Part shown: one piece after another, positions 42,822-51,319 of the stretch
How positions within the stretch are numbered: position 1 is the stretch's first letter
How the letters are laid out: every line of letters begins with the position of its first letter
Origin: Fodinibius salsisoli
GTDB lineage: Bacteria; Bacteroidota; Rhodothermia; Balneolales; Balneolaceae
Assembly (NCBI RefSeq): GCF_026229185.1
Contig: NZ_JAGGJA010000006.1
Span: 124,001 to 188,000 of the forward strand
DNA: 64,000 nucleotides
Direction of reading: 5' to 3'
The notes under the pieces: model-generated
Told to the model about the DNA's origin: nothing
Seen by the model: only the letters and a program-made list of their open reading frames with translations
The model's database searches: none
Made by a program: the position numbers and the translations under genes

Positions 42822-43274
42822 CTAATTACCTTCACGCTTACGTTTCTTTTGCAGGTTTTTACGGCGCTGCTCTTTGGATTGTACCCGTGGCCAGAGCTCA
42901 ATAGTATAGGCAACCGCAGCCGCAGCTTGCAAGATTCCTGACAGAAAGATCAGTATATCCCACACAACCAAACCTGATGAACTGACAACCGGTTCAGCTA
43001 TTACACGAAAAATCAGGCCGATATTAAGCATGAGATACGTCAGCCATGCCCATTTTTGAGCCTTAACCCCCTCTTCCCGGGTCCTGCCGGGGAACATCCA
43101 CAAGGAGACGCCAAAAATAATCTGGGTTATCCAGCCGACCATCAACAGATGCCAGAATAGTGGCATCATACCCGGAAAACTGATGGAATTAATCTCATAA
43201 GCTATAGCCAGGAGCAAGGCTGTCAACAAATAGATCAGTCCTGTTTTAATAAATATGCGAGCTATTCTTGGCAT
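42822..43274 (-). CDS. Small four-helix membrane protein, paralogue of the preceding entry
   Basis: A 150-residue protein with 'MMPLFWHLLMVGWITQIIFG' then 'VSLWMFPGRTREEG', the same helix pattern as 42370-42777 but with a basic C-terminal tail (KEQRRKNLQKKRKREG). It begins inside the end of the DUF3565 gene (13-bp overlap), so the two are translated together. Function unknown. Confidence 0.65.
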   Translation of the reverse strand: MPRIARIFIKTGLIYLLTALLLAIAYEINSISFPGMMPLFWHLLMVGWITQIIFGVSLWMFPGRTREEGVKAQKWAWLTYLMLNIGLIFRVIAEPVVSSSGLVVWDILIFLSGILQAAAAVAYTIELWPRVQSKEQRRKNLQKKRKREGN

Positions 43275-43483
43275 GGCACCTCATAATCTTTGGGTTCACC
43301 GCGGTCGCATTTTTTGCAGTCTAATTTTTTCCCAAGATGACTTTTCCTGCCTTCTGAAGTAATACCCCAGGGACGGAGCATCCAGGGCGGATTATGCCGG
43401 ACATGTTGATGATGGCCGCACGCCAGCTCGGCTACCCAGTCATCTTCTTCGTCTTTGTGATAACCGGTTATCGGTTCCTTCAT
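43262..43483 (-). CDS. DUF3565 protein
   Basis: A 73-residue protein matching DUF3565: 'ITGYHKDEEDDWVAELACGH', 'QHVRHNPPWMLRPWGITSEG' and 'GKKLDCKKCDRGE'. The conserved His and Cys residues could bind a metal. The family is frequently found beside denitrification and NO-response genes. Cytoplasmic; role unknown. Confidence 0.88.
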   Translation of the reverse strand: MKEPITGYHKDEEDDWVAELACGHHQHVRHNPPWMLRPWGITSEGRKSHLGKKLDCKKCDRGEPKDYEVPCQE

Positions 43484-43487
43484 ATTG

Positions 43488-43946
43488 CTAATTTCCGTCC
43501 TTTAATCGAGCCGATGAGATCGTTTCTCTATAATTGGAATGACAATTCACGCATCCCTGCTGGACAATACGGTAATGATGCAAAACTTCCTGCATATTTT
43601 CCTGCAGCGCAGCCAGTCGCATAGAATCCGCATGGTGATGTACGATCATGTCATATTCCACAAACTGTTCCATTTCTGCCCCCAGGGTCGTTTTTACTAA
43701 CTTTTTATCTTTTTCGGTCATAGTAGGATGATCGGATATATTACCTGCCCCTTCTTCAATCAGTTCAAAATCCTCGGTATAAATACCGATGTCAACCTGG
43801 TGCATATCCGTTAGTAATTGCTGCATCATTGGGACCAATGGCATAGTTTCTGGCTGTGGTGACTCTTCCCGGGGATGTAAGACCCACCCCATAATGACAG
43901 AAACGAAACCAACAAGTAGGGTTGCAAAGAATAGGTTATGTTTCAT
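43488..43946 (-). CDS. Exported cytochrome c'-like protein
   Basis: A 152-residue protein with an N-terminal signal/anchor (NLFFATLLVGFVSVIMGWVL), a helical middle and a single haem site near the C-terminus ('GCVNCHSNYRETI'). This is the arrangement of the cytochrome c'/c-556 four-helix bundle. Such cytochromes bind or buffer NO, which suits a nirK neighbour. It is 4 bp upstream of the DUF3565 gene. Confidence 0.8.
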   Translation of the reverse strand: MKHNLFFATLLVGFVSVIMGWVLHPREESPQPETMPLVPMMQQLLTDMHQVDIGIYTEDFELIEEGAGNISDHPTMTEKDKKLVKTTLGAEMEQFVEYDMIVHHHADSMRLAALQENMQEVLHHYRIVQQGCVNCHSNYRETISSARLKDGN

Positions 43947-43960
43947 CTGATGCTGGTTAT

Positions 43961-44149
43961 TTATTGCTGTATTAATTGTTCAATATCCAGCTTTCTGATA
44001 GCACTTATTGCCGCTTCCATGGCGCCTTCGGCACATAAGCCGCTCATTGAGGCATCCATAAAACCTTCTTTGGCGGCCTCAATGCACGCCTGGCGAATTT
44101 TGCGGGCAAGACGTTTGTCAGCCACTGGTATTGTTTCTTTTGTATTCAT
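43961..44149 (-). CDS. Conserved small protein downstream of haemoglobin
   Basis: A 62-residue protein starting at ATG 44149, 32 bp inside the end of the haemoglobin gene. The residues 'LARKIRQACIEAAKEGFMDA', 'SMSGLCAEGAMEAAISAIRK' form three amphipathic helices with two Cys. I recognise no named family. Overlap with the haemoglobin gene suggests coupled translation. Confidence 0.65.
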   Translation of the reverse strand: MNTKETIPVADKRLARKIRQACIEAAKEGFMDASMSGLCAEGAMEAAISAIRKLDIEQLIQQ

Positions 44150-44540
44150 GATTATTCTGGTCTTTTGATCGTTTATACTTTCCCTCCATCTCCATGCGAA
44201 CAGAAAAGGAAGATGCAATCTTGCCGGCCATCTCTTTGGCGTATTCTGCTTTTTCTCCCCCAAAATGCTGGTCTGTGGTAGCTTTGAATAAGGCATACCA
44301 GCGCCCGAAATCTTCTTCTTTGATCGGCAGGGGCAGATGCTGGCGAAAGGGGCGTCCTTTATAGCGCTGGGTCTGAAACAACAAATTCGACCAAAAGTCC
44401 ACCATTTTAGGCAGGTGGTCATCCCAATCCACCTGGGCGAAGTCATTAAAAATATAGCCCAGCCGTTCATCCTGCTCAACTTTACGGTAAAAACTATGGA
44501 CCAATTTTTTTATATCTTCATCATTTTGGATGTCGCGCAT
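44118..44540 (-). CDS. Group III truncated haemoglobin
   Basis: A 140-residue globin of the 2-on-2 type: 'VHSFYRKVEQDERLGYIFND', 'HLPKMVDFWSNLLFQTQRY' and 'RPFRQHLPLPIKEEDFGRWY' are the group III signature with proximal His in 'QHLPL' to 'FKATTDQHFGG'. Group III globins are linked with NO or ferryl handling in microaerobes. In this island it likely detoxifies NO formed by NirK. Confidence 0.93.
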   Translation of the reverse strand: MRDIQNDEDIKKLVHSFYRKVEQDERLGYIFNDFAQVDWDDHLPKMVDFWSNLLFQTQRYKGRPFRQHLPLPIKEEDFGRWYALFKATTDQHFGGEKAEYAKEMAGKIASSFSVRMEMEGKYKRSKDQNNHEYKRNNTSG

Positions 44541-44549
44541 AATAGTTAA

Positions 44550-45797
44550 CTATCGTATGTTGTTTTGAGATTGTATCATCTTAAACCAGTAAGCCCCGAT
44601 TGCAAGGACCGGCAGCAACGCCGCTACGGCCAGTAAGTAGAAAATCCACGGGCCGGACCACATAGCCGGCCAGAGGGACGTAAGGGACAACAGGCTTACG
44701 AGTACTATAACAACGGACAGCACAATTCCGTTGAAGAACCGAACCGGGATATTTGTTGACATATGCCACCAGGCCAGAATCGACAAGGAAAAGGCCCCCA
44801 GCAATAACAAATGCAAATACAATAGCCTCAGACTATGCTCTGATATCCAAAAATGGGCGGGAAGAACGGAAGCCGCAAACTGTGCCAGTGCCTTAATTCC
44901 GAGCAAGATCAAAATGAGTTTCCAGTACCAGGCTGTTTGGGCAACTGTTCCCCGATAAAGCAGGTAAAAATTCAACCCCAGCCCTGCAGCCGCCAGTAGG
45001 CCGCCGGCGCGGGCAGCAAACAGCAGCTGGTTAGACATTAATCCTTCAGAAATCCCATACGGGAATGTTAACGGCGCACCCAACAGGATGAGTCCGGTCA
45101 GTAGTGTCGGGGCCACGGGTAACTTGTCTGTATTAATCTCCATGCTCTCGTACAGCAATCCCAGCAGTATCAGGACCACCCAACCTTCGGTAAAAGTTGC
45201 CAGGAAAAAATGCGTCAACGCTTTGCCGAACAGTGGGTTTGCAACGCCCGAAAACTGTACCACTGCTACTCCCCAGGCGCCGAGTGAACAGATAAACAAC
45301 ATTAGCAGCGCCCCGTCGTAAAACCGGATGGGTAAATCATCGGAAATATATTTTCGTTCTTTCCAGTAACCTGCCATAAAGCCGTACCAGCAGAGCATCA
45401 CCAGTCCCGAAAAAATAACAGAAAGCGGCAGATCCATCCCGGCCACCGGTACCGGCCGGTATCCATAGAGGAGAAAAAAGGGATAGGAGGCAACCCCCAT
45501 AAAAATAGAAGCCATAGCCATGCGGGTCATCAAAATATTAGGCTCATTGGCTTTTAGTTCGGCATCCACTTTTTGGATAATAAAATACATGGGGAATGGG
45601 ACAGCCCAACCAAAAAACATAAGGTGAGAATGAGCGTGACGAATATTTTCCAGGCTGAGATTCGAGGGCATCCAGCCAACTATCCCAAGCCGATAAAGAA
45701 ATCCCGTCGTTGCGGCAATAACAAAACACCCCAGTGATGCTTTCCACAAAAAGGAAAAAGCGATTCTGTATTTTTTGCTTGTCCGCCTTGTATTCAT
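44550..45797 (-). CDS. NnrS/heme-copper-oxidase-like polytopic membrane protein
   Basis: A 415-residue protein; start set at ATG 45797 since the longer frame runs into the upstream gene. About twelve membrane helices, with His-rich helices 'IRHAHSHLMFFGWAVPFP', 'ALTHFFLATFTEGWVVLI' and 'LLYLHLLLLGAFSLSILAWW'. The helix count and His placement fit an NnrS-like or oxidase subunit I-like protein that carries haem or copper. No full set of CuB ligands is seen, so it is not a convincing NO reductase. Confidence 0.65.
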   Translation of the reverse strand: MNTRRTSKKYRIAFSFLWKASLGCFVIAATTGFLYRLGIVGWMPSNLSLENIRHAHSHLMFFGWAVPFPMYFIIQKVDAELKANEPNILMTRMAMASIFMGVASYPFFLLYGYRPVPVAGMDLPLSVIFSGLVMLCWYGFMAGYWKERKYISDDLPIRFYDGALLMLFICSLGAWGVAVVQFSGVANPLFGKALTHFFLATFTEGWVVLILLGLLYESMEINTDKLPVAPTLLTGLILLGAPLTFPYGISEGLMSNQLLFAARAGGLLAAAGLGLNFYLLYRGTVAQTAWYWKLILILLGIKALAQFAASVLPAHFWISEHSLRLLYLHLLLLGAFSLSILAWWHMSTNIPVRFFNGIVLSVVIVLVSLLSLTSLWPAMWSGPWIFYLLAVAALLPVLAIGAYWFKMIQSQNNIR

Positions 45798-45813
45798 TCC
45801 ACGATGGATCCAG

Positions 45814-47619
45814 TTAAACAGGAATTGACAATCGATCAAAAATGGCGGATAACCGTTGGCGTTGCGGGGCAACCACCTCTGGGATCGATTGCAGATTTTC
45901 ATTTTTATACGGGGTTTTGCGAGCAATTTGAAGGCAGTAGTCCATGCCCCGCTCCAGGTTCGTTTTGAATTTCTTCAATTTTTTCCGATTTACTTTGCCA
46001 TTTTGATGCTGCTCGACCAGTTTCTCAACATAATCGACATACAGAACAATTTCATTAGCGAACATATGCGGACGCTCTGCCGGCACCAAAGAAACCCGGC
46101 GCCCATAGATATGATCCACCATTTCCAAAAGTGAATATTCCCCGTCAAACCAGGCGATATTGGGTCCGGGACAGATAGCCTGCGGAGCCCGGTATTCTTG
46201 TATTATTCCTAAATTTATCAGGGCCCCGTTCCCCAAATGATTACACAGACACGCTTTATCCAGCACCTCCTTCCGCTTGTCTTCTTTCTCTTCTTCGGCC
46301 ATTTCACTATGGGCAATCTGGTCAAGCTTAAGCAATTGATACTGGGTCGAGGCCGTACAAATGGGCTGCTCTGTAAATTCGGTATTAGACTTAAGAAAAC
46401 CCTTGGGACAGGGAGATCCGGGTTTGCCCTTGTCGATCCGCTTTTGATGCCATCGCATAGACCCGGTATTCAGCAGATTATTAAAGGGGACTCCCAAAGG
46501 AGACACACCACTGATATACAGTTCTTCTTCTCCCGCATTTTCCAATAACTCCCGTGTGGACTTATCGACGGTAGTAGCTTCAGGAACCAGCAGAAAGGGA
46601 CTTCCCCACCCGGTGGAATCCATTTCAAAATCTTTGATCAGACGCTCAGCTTCCCCGCTTGTCCCTATCCCGCCCTGAACAGTCAGGCGGGGCTCCGAAA
46701 TCTCCCACTCATCAGAAAAACCACCGGCATTTTCCTCATAATACTTCTTAATGAGAGGCTGTACCACTTTAGTAAGCTGGTCTTTCTTTTCCCGAAACTC
46801 ACGGAGCAAAGTCGGCATAAGATGCCCTTCGGAGGGGAAGGCATGCCCCCCGCAATTCAATCCCGACTCAATACGATATTCAAAAACTTCCAATCCCTTT
46901 TTCGCCAGATACTTCCCCTGAATGAGGGCCGACCGGAAATCACTGACTTTCAGAATTATTTTCTTTTTTATTTCGCCCTCAGCGTCTCGGTAAAAGTCTT
47001 TAAATTTGGTAATATAATTGTACAATCGGGGGTTAAATCCTGCCGACAGCACCAGTCCGGATGCGAGTTTACTTTTGGCAAAACCCCGCAAGGCAGCACT
47101 GGCATCACTGAACTCGGCACTCATAGGTGTACCTGTTTTATCGTAAGTCGTACGATCAATCTTCGCCATAATATTTACATCGATAGAACCCGGTTGCATC
47201 AGTCGCGATAGTTTACACGACAGACGGTCACGCAAACTCCCCTCTTTCGTTTTCATCAGCTTATTATACAGCTCTTTCAGTTTAGATCTGTCAGGAAGCA
47301 TATTAAAATATTTAGCCTTGTCATTATTTTCAAAAAACGGCTGATTTCTGATTGTATTAAATCTCTTCTCAACGATCTTTTGAACCAAATCCAGATATGC
47401 CGTTATCCGCCGGGCGCGGCCGTCTTCGGCGTTGCGGGCAATATTATTATATGGAAGTCCCAACTCCTGGCAATAGTATTTCCGGATGCGTTCAATCAAC
47501 AGATCATCAACAATAGAAATGACCGAGTCGATACCATAGGGTCCGACACGGATGGGAGAATCGATAGAGTGACCGGTGCCCATGACGGGAATAGAAAAAG
47601 TATGAAGAGCTTTTGGCAT
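45814..47619 (-). CDS. 601-residue Cys-rich protein, nitronate-monooxygenase-like
   Basis: I know no described function. Three segments recall the FMN-binding TIM barrel of nitronate monooxygenase: the start 'IPVMGTGHSIDSPIRVG', 'SGLNCGGHAFPSEGH' (EAGGH-like, near 250), and 'RLTVQGGIGTSGEAERL' then 'GWGSPFLLVPEAT' (GGI..GT.FL..PEA-like, 300-340). Extra features are an N-terminal helical region and a Cys-rich C-terminal third ('SPCPKGF', 'QPICTAS', 'ACLCNHLGNG', 'AICPGPN') that could bind an Fe-S cluster. It lies between a haem/NO gene group and ytfE, beyond a terminator. Confidence 0.55.
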   Translation of the reverse strand: MPKALHTFSIPVMGTGHSIDSPIRVGPYGIDSVISIVDDLLIERIRKYYCQELGLPYNNIARNAEDGRARRITAYLDLVQKIVEKRFNTIRNQPFFENNDKAKYFNMLPDRSKLKELYNKLMKTKEGSLRDRLSCKLSRLMQPGSIDVNIMAKIDRTTYDKTGTPMSAEFSDASAALRGFAKSKLASGLVLSAGFNPRLYNYITKFKDFYRDAEGEIKKKIILKVSDFRSALIQGKYLAKKGLEVFEYRIESGLNCGGHAFPSEGHLMPTLLREFREKKDQLTKVVQPLIKKYYEENAGGFSDEWEISEPRLTVQGGIGTSGEAERLIKDFEMDSTGWGSPFLLVPEATTVDKSTRELLENAGEEELYISGVSPLGVPFNNLLNTGSMRWHQKRIDKGKPGSPCPKGFLKSNTEFTEQPICTASTQYQLLKLDQIAHSEMAEEEKEDKRKEVLDKACLCNHLGNGALINLGIIQEYRAPQAICPGPNIAWFDGEYSLLEMVDHIYGRRVSLVPAERPHMFANEIVLYVDYVEKLVEQHQNGKVNRKKLKKFKTNLERGMDYCLQIARKTPYKNENLQSIPEVVAPQRQRLSAIFDRLSIPV

Positions 47620-47659
47620 AAGATAGTTAATGAGGTATTATCTTTACGGGAGAAGAAAA

Positions 47660-47694
47660 GGCCGAGCATCGCTTAATCTTTGTTGATCTCGGCC
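47660..47694 (-). terminator. Terminator closing the nos-hemN-ytfE transcript
   Basis: GGCCGAG (47660-47666) and CTCGGCC (47688-47694) form a 7-bp stem with a long loop. On the minus strand it is followed by TTTTCTTCTCC. It is 11 bp past the ytfE stop and before the 601-residue gene, so the latter needs its own promoter. Confidence 0.6.
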
Positions 47695-47704
47695 CTTGTT
47701 ACAT

Positions 47705-48439
47705 TTAGTTCAGCTGTTCTTCCAACCTGAGTGCTTTAGGAAACAGTATGTTGTTTTCAAGATGAACATGCTTGAACAGGTCATCCTGGAATCCTTTCAA
47801 GTTTTGAAAGTACACCCGGAATGTAGTACAAGCATCCTCAGGAGGAGTAAATCCGCTACTCAACCTTTCCAGTTCTGCCATTAGCTTGCCGGCTTCATCA
47901 TGTTCTTCTTCCATCATTTTGATTGCCCGGGCGGCTAGTCCGCTCTGCAGTTCTTCAACAGGCTTCTTCTCATCATTCGTTATAGCCTCTCGCAGCTTTT
48001 TAATGTATGGAAAAAGGGTCTGCTCTTCTTTATCCAGGTGAGAAAGCATCTCTTCTTTAAGCTCCTGGAATACATTCAGCATCTTATTCAGTGCCGGATA
48101 GCTCTTGCCATGGACTTTTGCCACTTTACGGGCATAATCTTTGACCTCTGGAAGCTTCCGACGTACAAAATGATGATGGTTGTTGATGATATAATCAATC
48201 AAAAATTCAGGAGACCATTCATTATAGTTGTCTTGGTCTTCACTTTTTGTTTTAGTAATATTGTCGAGTTCAGACAGAAGTACATCCATGTCTACATCCT
48301 TTCGTTTGCAGGCCTCAGCAATGGATCTGCCACCTCCACAGCAGAAATCCATACCAAACTTTTTGAATATACCGGCGGTTCGATAATCTTCGGCAACTAT
48401 TTCGCCTATCGTTTTTTCTGGAGCTGTTAACTGTGCCAT
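47705..48439 (-). CDS. ytfE: Di-iron repair protein RIC (YtfE/ScdA)
   Basis: A 244-residue protein. The N-terminal ScdA_N domain has 'TIGEIVAEDYRTAGIFKKFG' and 'MDFCCGGGRSIAEAC'. The hemerythrin-like domain supplies His/Glu ligands in 'IINNHHHFVRRKLPEVK', 'HLDKEEQTLFPYI', 'EEEHDEAGKLM' and 'HVHLENNILFPK'. It repairs Fe-S centres damaged by NO and oxidants. Directly downstream of hemN (2-bp gap), so expressed with the nos genes. Confidence 0.95.
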   Translation of the reverse strand: MAQLTAPEKTIGEIVAEDYRTAGIFKKFGMDFCCGGGRSIAEACKRKDVDMDVLLSELDNITKTKSEDQDNYNEWSPEFLIDYIINNHHHFVRRKLPEVKDYARKVAKVHGKSYPALNKMLNVFQELKEEMLSHLDKEEQTLFPYIKKLREAITNDEKKPVEELQSGLAARAIKMMEEEHDEAGKLMAELERLSSGFTPPEDACTTFRVYFQNLKGFQDDLFKHVHLENNILFPKALRLEEQLN

Positions 48440-48441
48440 AA

Positions 48442-49821
48442 TTAAACTGTTTTTGAAAAGTTATGTGTTGGTTTATTGTCGGATAAATACTTATCAAAGC
48501 ACATTGCGATATTTCGCAGAAATAACCGTCCCTGCTCTGTAATTTCAATCGAGTGTGACTTTAATCGTACAAGTTCGTCTTGTTGTAATAACTCTAATTT
48601 CTGGAGAGATGCGTTGAAATAACCGTCAAAATCAATATTCCATTTCTGTTCTACATCGATCTTGGATACCTTTCTTTTGCACATCAATTGCATAATCATC
48701 TCTTTTCGGAGCTGATCATCCTGATCCAATTCTAATATTTTCATAACCGGTAGTTTTGCCTGATCCAACGATGCATAGTATGCACCCAGATCTTTGGTAT
48801 TTTGCCAGTAGTATTCTCCCACATTTGATATTCCCGACATACCGAAAGCAAACAAATCGGCCCCGGAATGAGTGCTATACCCCTGGAAATTTCGCTGCAA
48901 GGTGCCTTTATCCATCGCTTTTGTAAGCTCCCCGCCTTCTCGTGAAAAATGATCCATACCAATAAAGCGGTACCCATTGGAGCTAAAATGCGTGATGCTG
49001 AGCTGCAGCAGGGCCAACTTCTCATCGGTGGAAGGCATTTCTTCCGTGTTCAGTAATTTTTGGGCGGGCATTAACTGTAGCACATGGGCATAGCTGTAAA
49101 CCGCCAGGCGATCGGGACTAAGCTGCAGCACATCGTCCATCGTTTGGCGAAAGGTGTCTAGCGTCTGCCGGGGCAGGCCATATATTAAATCAAAGTTAAT
49201 GGAATTGATGCCCTCCTCCCGCAACCATTGGGTAACCTGCCGGGTCTGTTTAAAAGGCTGAATCCGGTGAATTGCTTCCTGGACTTTTGGATTGGTATCC
49301 TGTACGCCGAGGGAACCGCGGTTGCATCCAATTTTTCTGAGTGCCTGAATCTGTTCCCTTGTACAACGACGTGGATCTATCTCCACTCCGAATTCGGTTT
49401 GGGAAGTCAAGTTAAAACGCTGCCGGATGGAGGCCCCCAAGCGAATAAGCTGATCTGCTTTCAAAAAAGTAGGCGTCCCGCCCCCAAAATGTATCTGAAT
49501 AACGTTCGGGTCCGGATGCACCATTTCTGCAACCTGGTCCATCTCTTTTTCCAGGTAATCCAGGTAGAGGTCACCGCGATCCTGGTTCTTTGTGATAATT
49601 TTTGTGCAGCCACAGTACCAGCAGAGAGAGAAGCAAAAGGGAATGTGGAAATAGAGCGAAATCTGCCGAGGCTTGTTATTGCGTTCATAAAGGTAGTTCT
49701 GAAGCTCCTCTACCTCCTGCTCATCTGCTTCCTGAAATTGTACCGCCGTCGGATACGAGGTATAGCGCGGGCCCTGTACGTTGTATTTTTTGATCAGGCT
49801 TATATCCATAGTTCCGTTCAT
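48442..49821 (-). CDS. hemN: Oxygen-independent coproporphyrinogen III oxidase
   Basis: A 459-residue radical SAM enzyme: 'GPRYTSYPTAVQF' at the start, the cluster motif CxxxCxxC in 'FCFSLCWYCGCTK', 'HFGGGTPTFL', and 'DLIYGLPRQT'. It converts coproporphyrinogen III to protoporphyrinogen IX without oxygen, making haem for cytochromes in anaerobic growth. Its ATG overlaps the nosY stop by one base (TAATG). A downstream Met (position 5) is an alternative start. Confidence 0.95.
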   Translation of the reverse strand: MNGTMDISLIKKYNVQGPRYTSYPTAVQFQEADEQEVEELQNYLYERNNKPRQISLYFHIPFCFSLCWYCGCTKIITKNQDRGDLYLDYLEKEMDQVAEMVHPDPNVIQIHFGGGTPTFLKADQLIRLGASIRQRFNLTSQTEFGVEIDPRRCTREQIQALRKIGCNRGSLGVQDTNPKVQEAIHRIQPFKQTRQVTQWLREEGINSINFDLIYGLPRQTLDTFRQTMDDVLQLSPDRLAVYSYAHVLQLMPAQKLLNTEEMPSTDEKLALLQLSITHFSSNGYRFIGMDHFSREGGELTKAMDKGTLQRNFQGYSTHSGADLFAFGMSGISNVGEYYWQNTKDLGAYYASLDQAKLPVMKILELDQDDQLRKEMIMQLMCKRKVSKIDVEQKWNIDFDGYFNASLQKLELLQQDELVRLKSHSIEITEQGRLFLRNIAMCFDKYLSDNKPTHNFSKTV

Positions 49822-50612
49822 TAGAAATCCTTTTTATTGAACAGATTCAGTCCTCTCCAGGCGGGTACCGCGATCCAGAGTACCAGGCAACTCAGTGCAA
49901 TTACGAACCCGAGGTAACTACCAAAGAAGCGGTTAAATACAGCGCCTGTATACCCCATTAAGGCAGAGATGTCGAATTCCAGGAGCACCCCGATACGGGC
50001 CAGATCAATGGGATTCAAGACCGACAATCCGATCATTGCTTTCTCAAGCGGATACGCACTGAAGGTGCTTACTAACAACAGGACAAGCCCGTCGTACAAG
50101 ACCGCCAGAAACAGCCAGCTTACAAGTGCAAAACCGAATCCTTTCACCCGTTCATCAAAATATTTCAACCCAAACAGGAACCCTACTCCTACAAAAATGA
50201 GAGACAGGGCTATGCCCAGGCCGAAAACTGTGGCCACTGTCCCAAATCCCGTCTGTATCCAAACCCCGGTGTAGAACAGGGGCAAGCCTGCTCCGACCAC
50301 GAAAGCCAGCGACAAGGGAATGGTCAAACCGCCATACAGACCAGCAAAGAGGCTCTTGCGATCCAGCGGCTGGGCCAGCAGTAGTTCTACGAACTCGCGA
50401 GACTGGTACAGGTAAAGCACCCCGTAGATAAGGCTGACCAGCGGGACGAACAATAACATTATGTTCGACAGGCTCAGCAGTGCTTTGGGGCCACCCCCTC
50501 CGAATCGAATCAATGCATCCGTCAGCACCAGATATATCAGGGCGTAACCGATCAGCCACTTGTCCCGGAATAGGTCTTTCCACTGGTAGGAAACAATCGT
50601 TAAGGCTTTCAT
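49821..50612 (-). CDS. nosY: Nitrous oxide reductase maturation ABC permease
   Basis: A 263-residue protein with six membrane helices: 'LTIVSYQWKDLFRDKWLIGY' at the N-terminus and 'QSREFVELLLAQPLDRKSLF' in the first cytoplasmic loop, typical of NosY. With NosF and NosD it forms the transporter that supports CuZ assembly in NosZ. It overlaps nosF by 4 bp. Confidence 0.92.
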   Translation of the reverse strand: MKALTIVSYQWKDLFRDKWLIGYALIYLVLTDALIRFGGGGPKALLSLSNIMLLFVPLVSLIYGVLYLYQSREFVELLLAQPLDRKSLFAGLYGGLTIPLSLAFVVGAGLPLFYTGVWIQTGFGTVATVFGLGIALSLIFVGVGFLFGLKYFDERVKGFGFALVSWLFLAVLYDGLVLLLVSTFSAYPLEKAMIGLSVLNPIDLARIGVLLEFDISALMGYTGAVFNRFFGSYLGFVIALSCLVLWIAVPAWRGLNLFNKKDF

Positions 50613-51319
50613 ACTGATACCTCCTGTAAAATTTTTGCCACAGCACCTTCCAGGCGCTGTTCTTCGTTGCTTTTGATGAAATCACTCTGTCTGCCGTGAT
50701 ATCGGACCTGCCCTTCCACCAGTAATATGAGGTGGTCAGCAAGCTCCTCGATCTCACTCATGATATGCGTCGTTAACAGAATGGTCTTCCCGCGATCCTT
50801 CTCTCGCTTAATCCACTGCTTGAACTGGTAGCTTGACCTGGGATCCAGCCCGGCCGTGGGTTCGTCCAGAATTAAGATCCGAGGGTCAAACATCAGTGCC
50901 AACAGAGCTCCTGCTTTCTGTTTGGTTCCGCCTGAAAGGACACGAAGCGGCTTCTGCATCTCTTTTTCCAGCTCGAACAATGCGATAAGCTCTTCTTCAA
51001 ATACCGGTTCCTCTTCCCGCATCTGGATAATAAAGTCGATAAGCTCTCGCACCTTCATATTTTCGGGATATTGCGCCATCTGGGGCATATACCCGATGTG
51101 GCGGCGGTATTCGTACGAGCCATTCAGGTGAACACCGTTGACCTCAATGCAACCTGCATCCGGCTTTACCAGCCCGAGCAAATGTTTAATCAGTGTGGTC
51201 TTTCCCGATCCGTTGGGACCTACAATACCTGTGGCCTGTCCGGCGGGAATTTGTAGCGTCAGGTCATTTAAAACCTGCAGGCTGCCAAACTTTTTTCTCA
51301 ATCCTTGTATAGTAATCAT
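50609..51319 (-). CDS. nosF: Nitrous oxide reductase maturation ABC ATPase
   Basis: A 236-residue ABC ATPase: Walker A 'GPNGSGKTTLIKHL', signature 'LSGGTKQKAGALLAL', Walker B 'ILILDEPTAGLDP' and the switch His in 'ILLTTHIMSE'. It energises NosY. Overlaps of 4 bp with nosD upstream and nosY downstream give a tight operon. Confidence 0.94.
   Translation of the reverse strand: MITIQGLRKKFGSLQVLNDLTLQIPAGQATGIVGPNGSGKTTLIKHLLGLVKPDAGCIEVNGVHLNGSYEYRRHIGYMPQMAQYPENMKVRELIDFIIQMREEEPVFEEELIALFELEKEMQKPLRVLSGGTKQKAGALLALMFDPRILILDEPTAGLDPRSSYQFKQWIKREKDRGKTILLTTHIMSEIEELADHLILLVEGQVRYHGRQSDFIKSNEEQRLEGAVAKILQEVSV

Noticed and set aside
44550-45797. NO reductase (NorB)
   Set aside because: His-rich helices are present, but the full set of haem and metal ligands of NorB is not, so only an NnrS/oxidase-like call is made.
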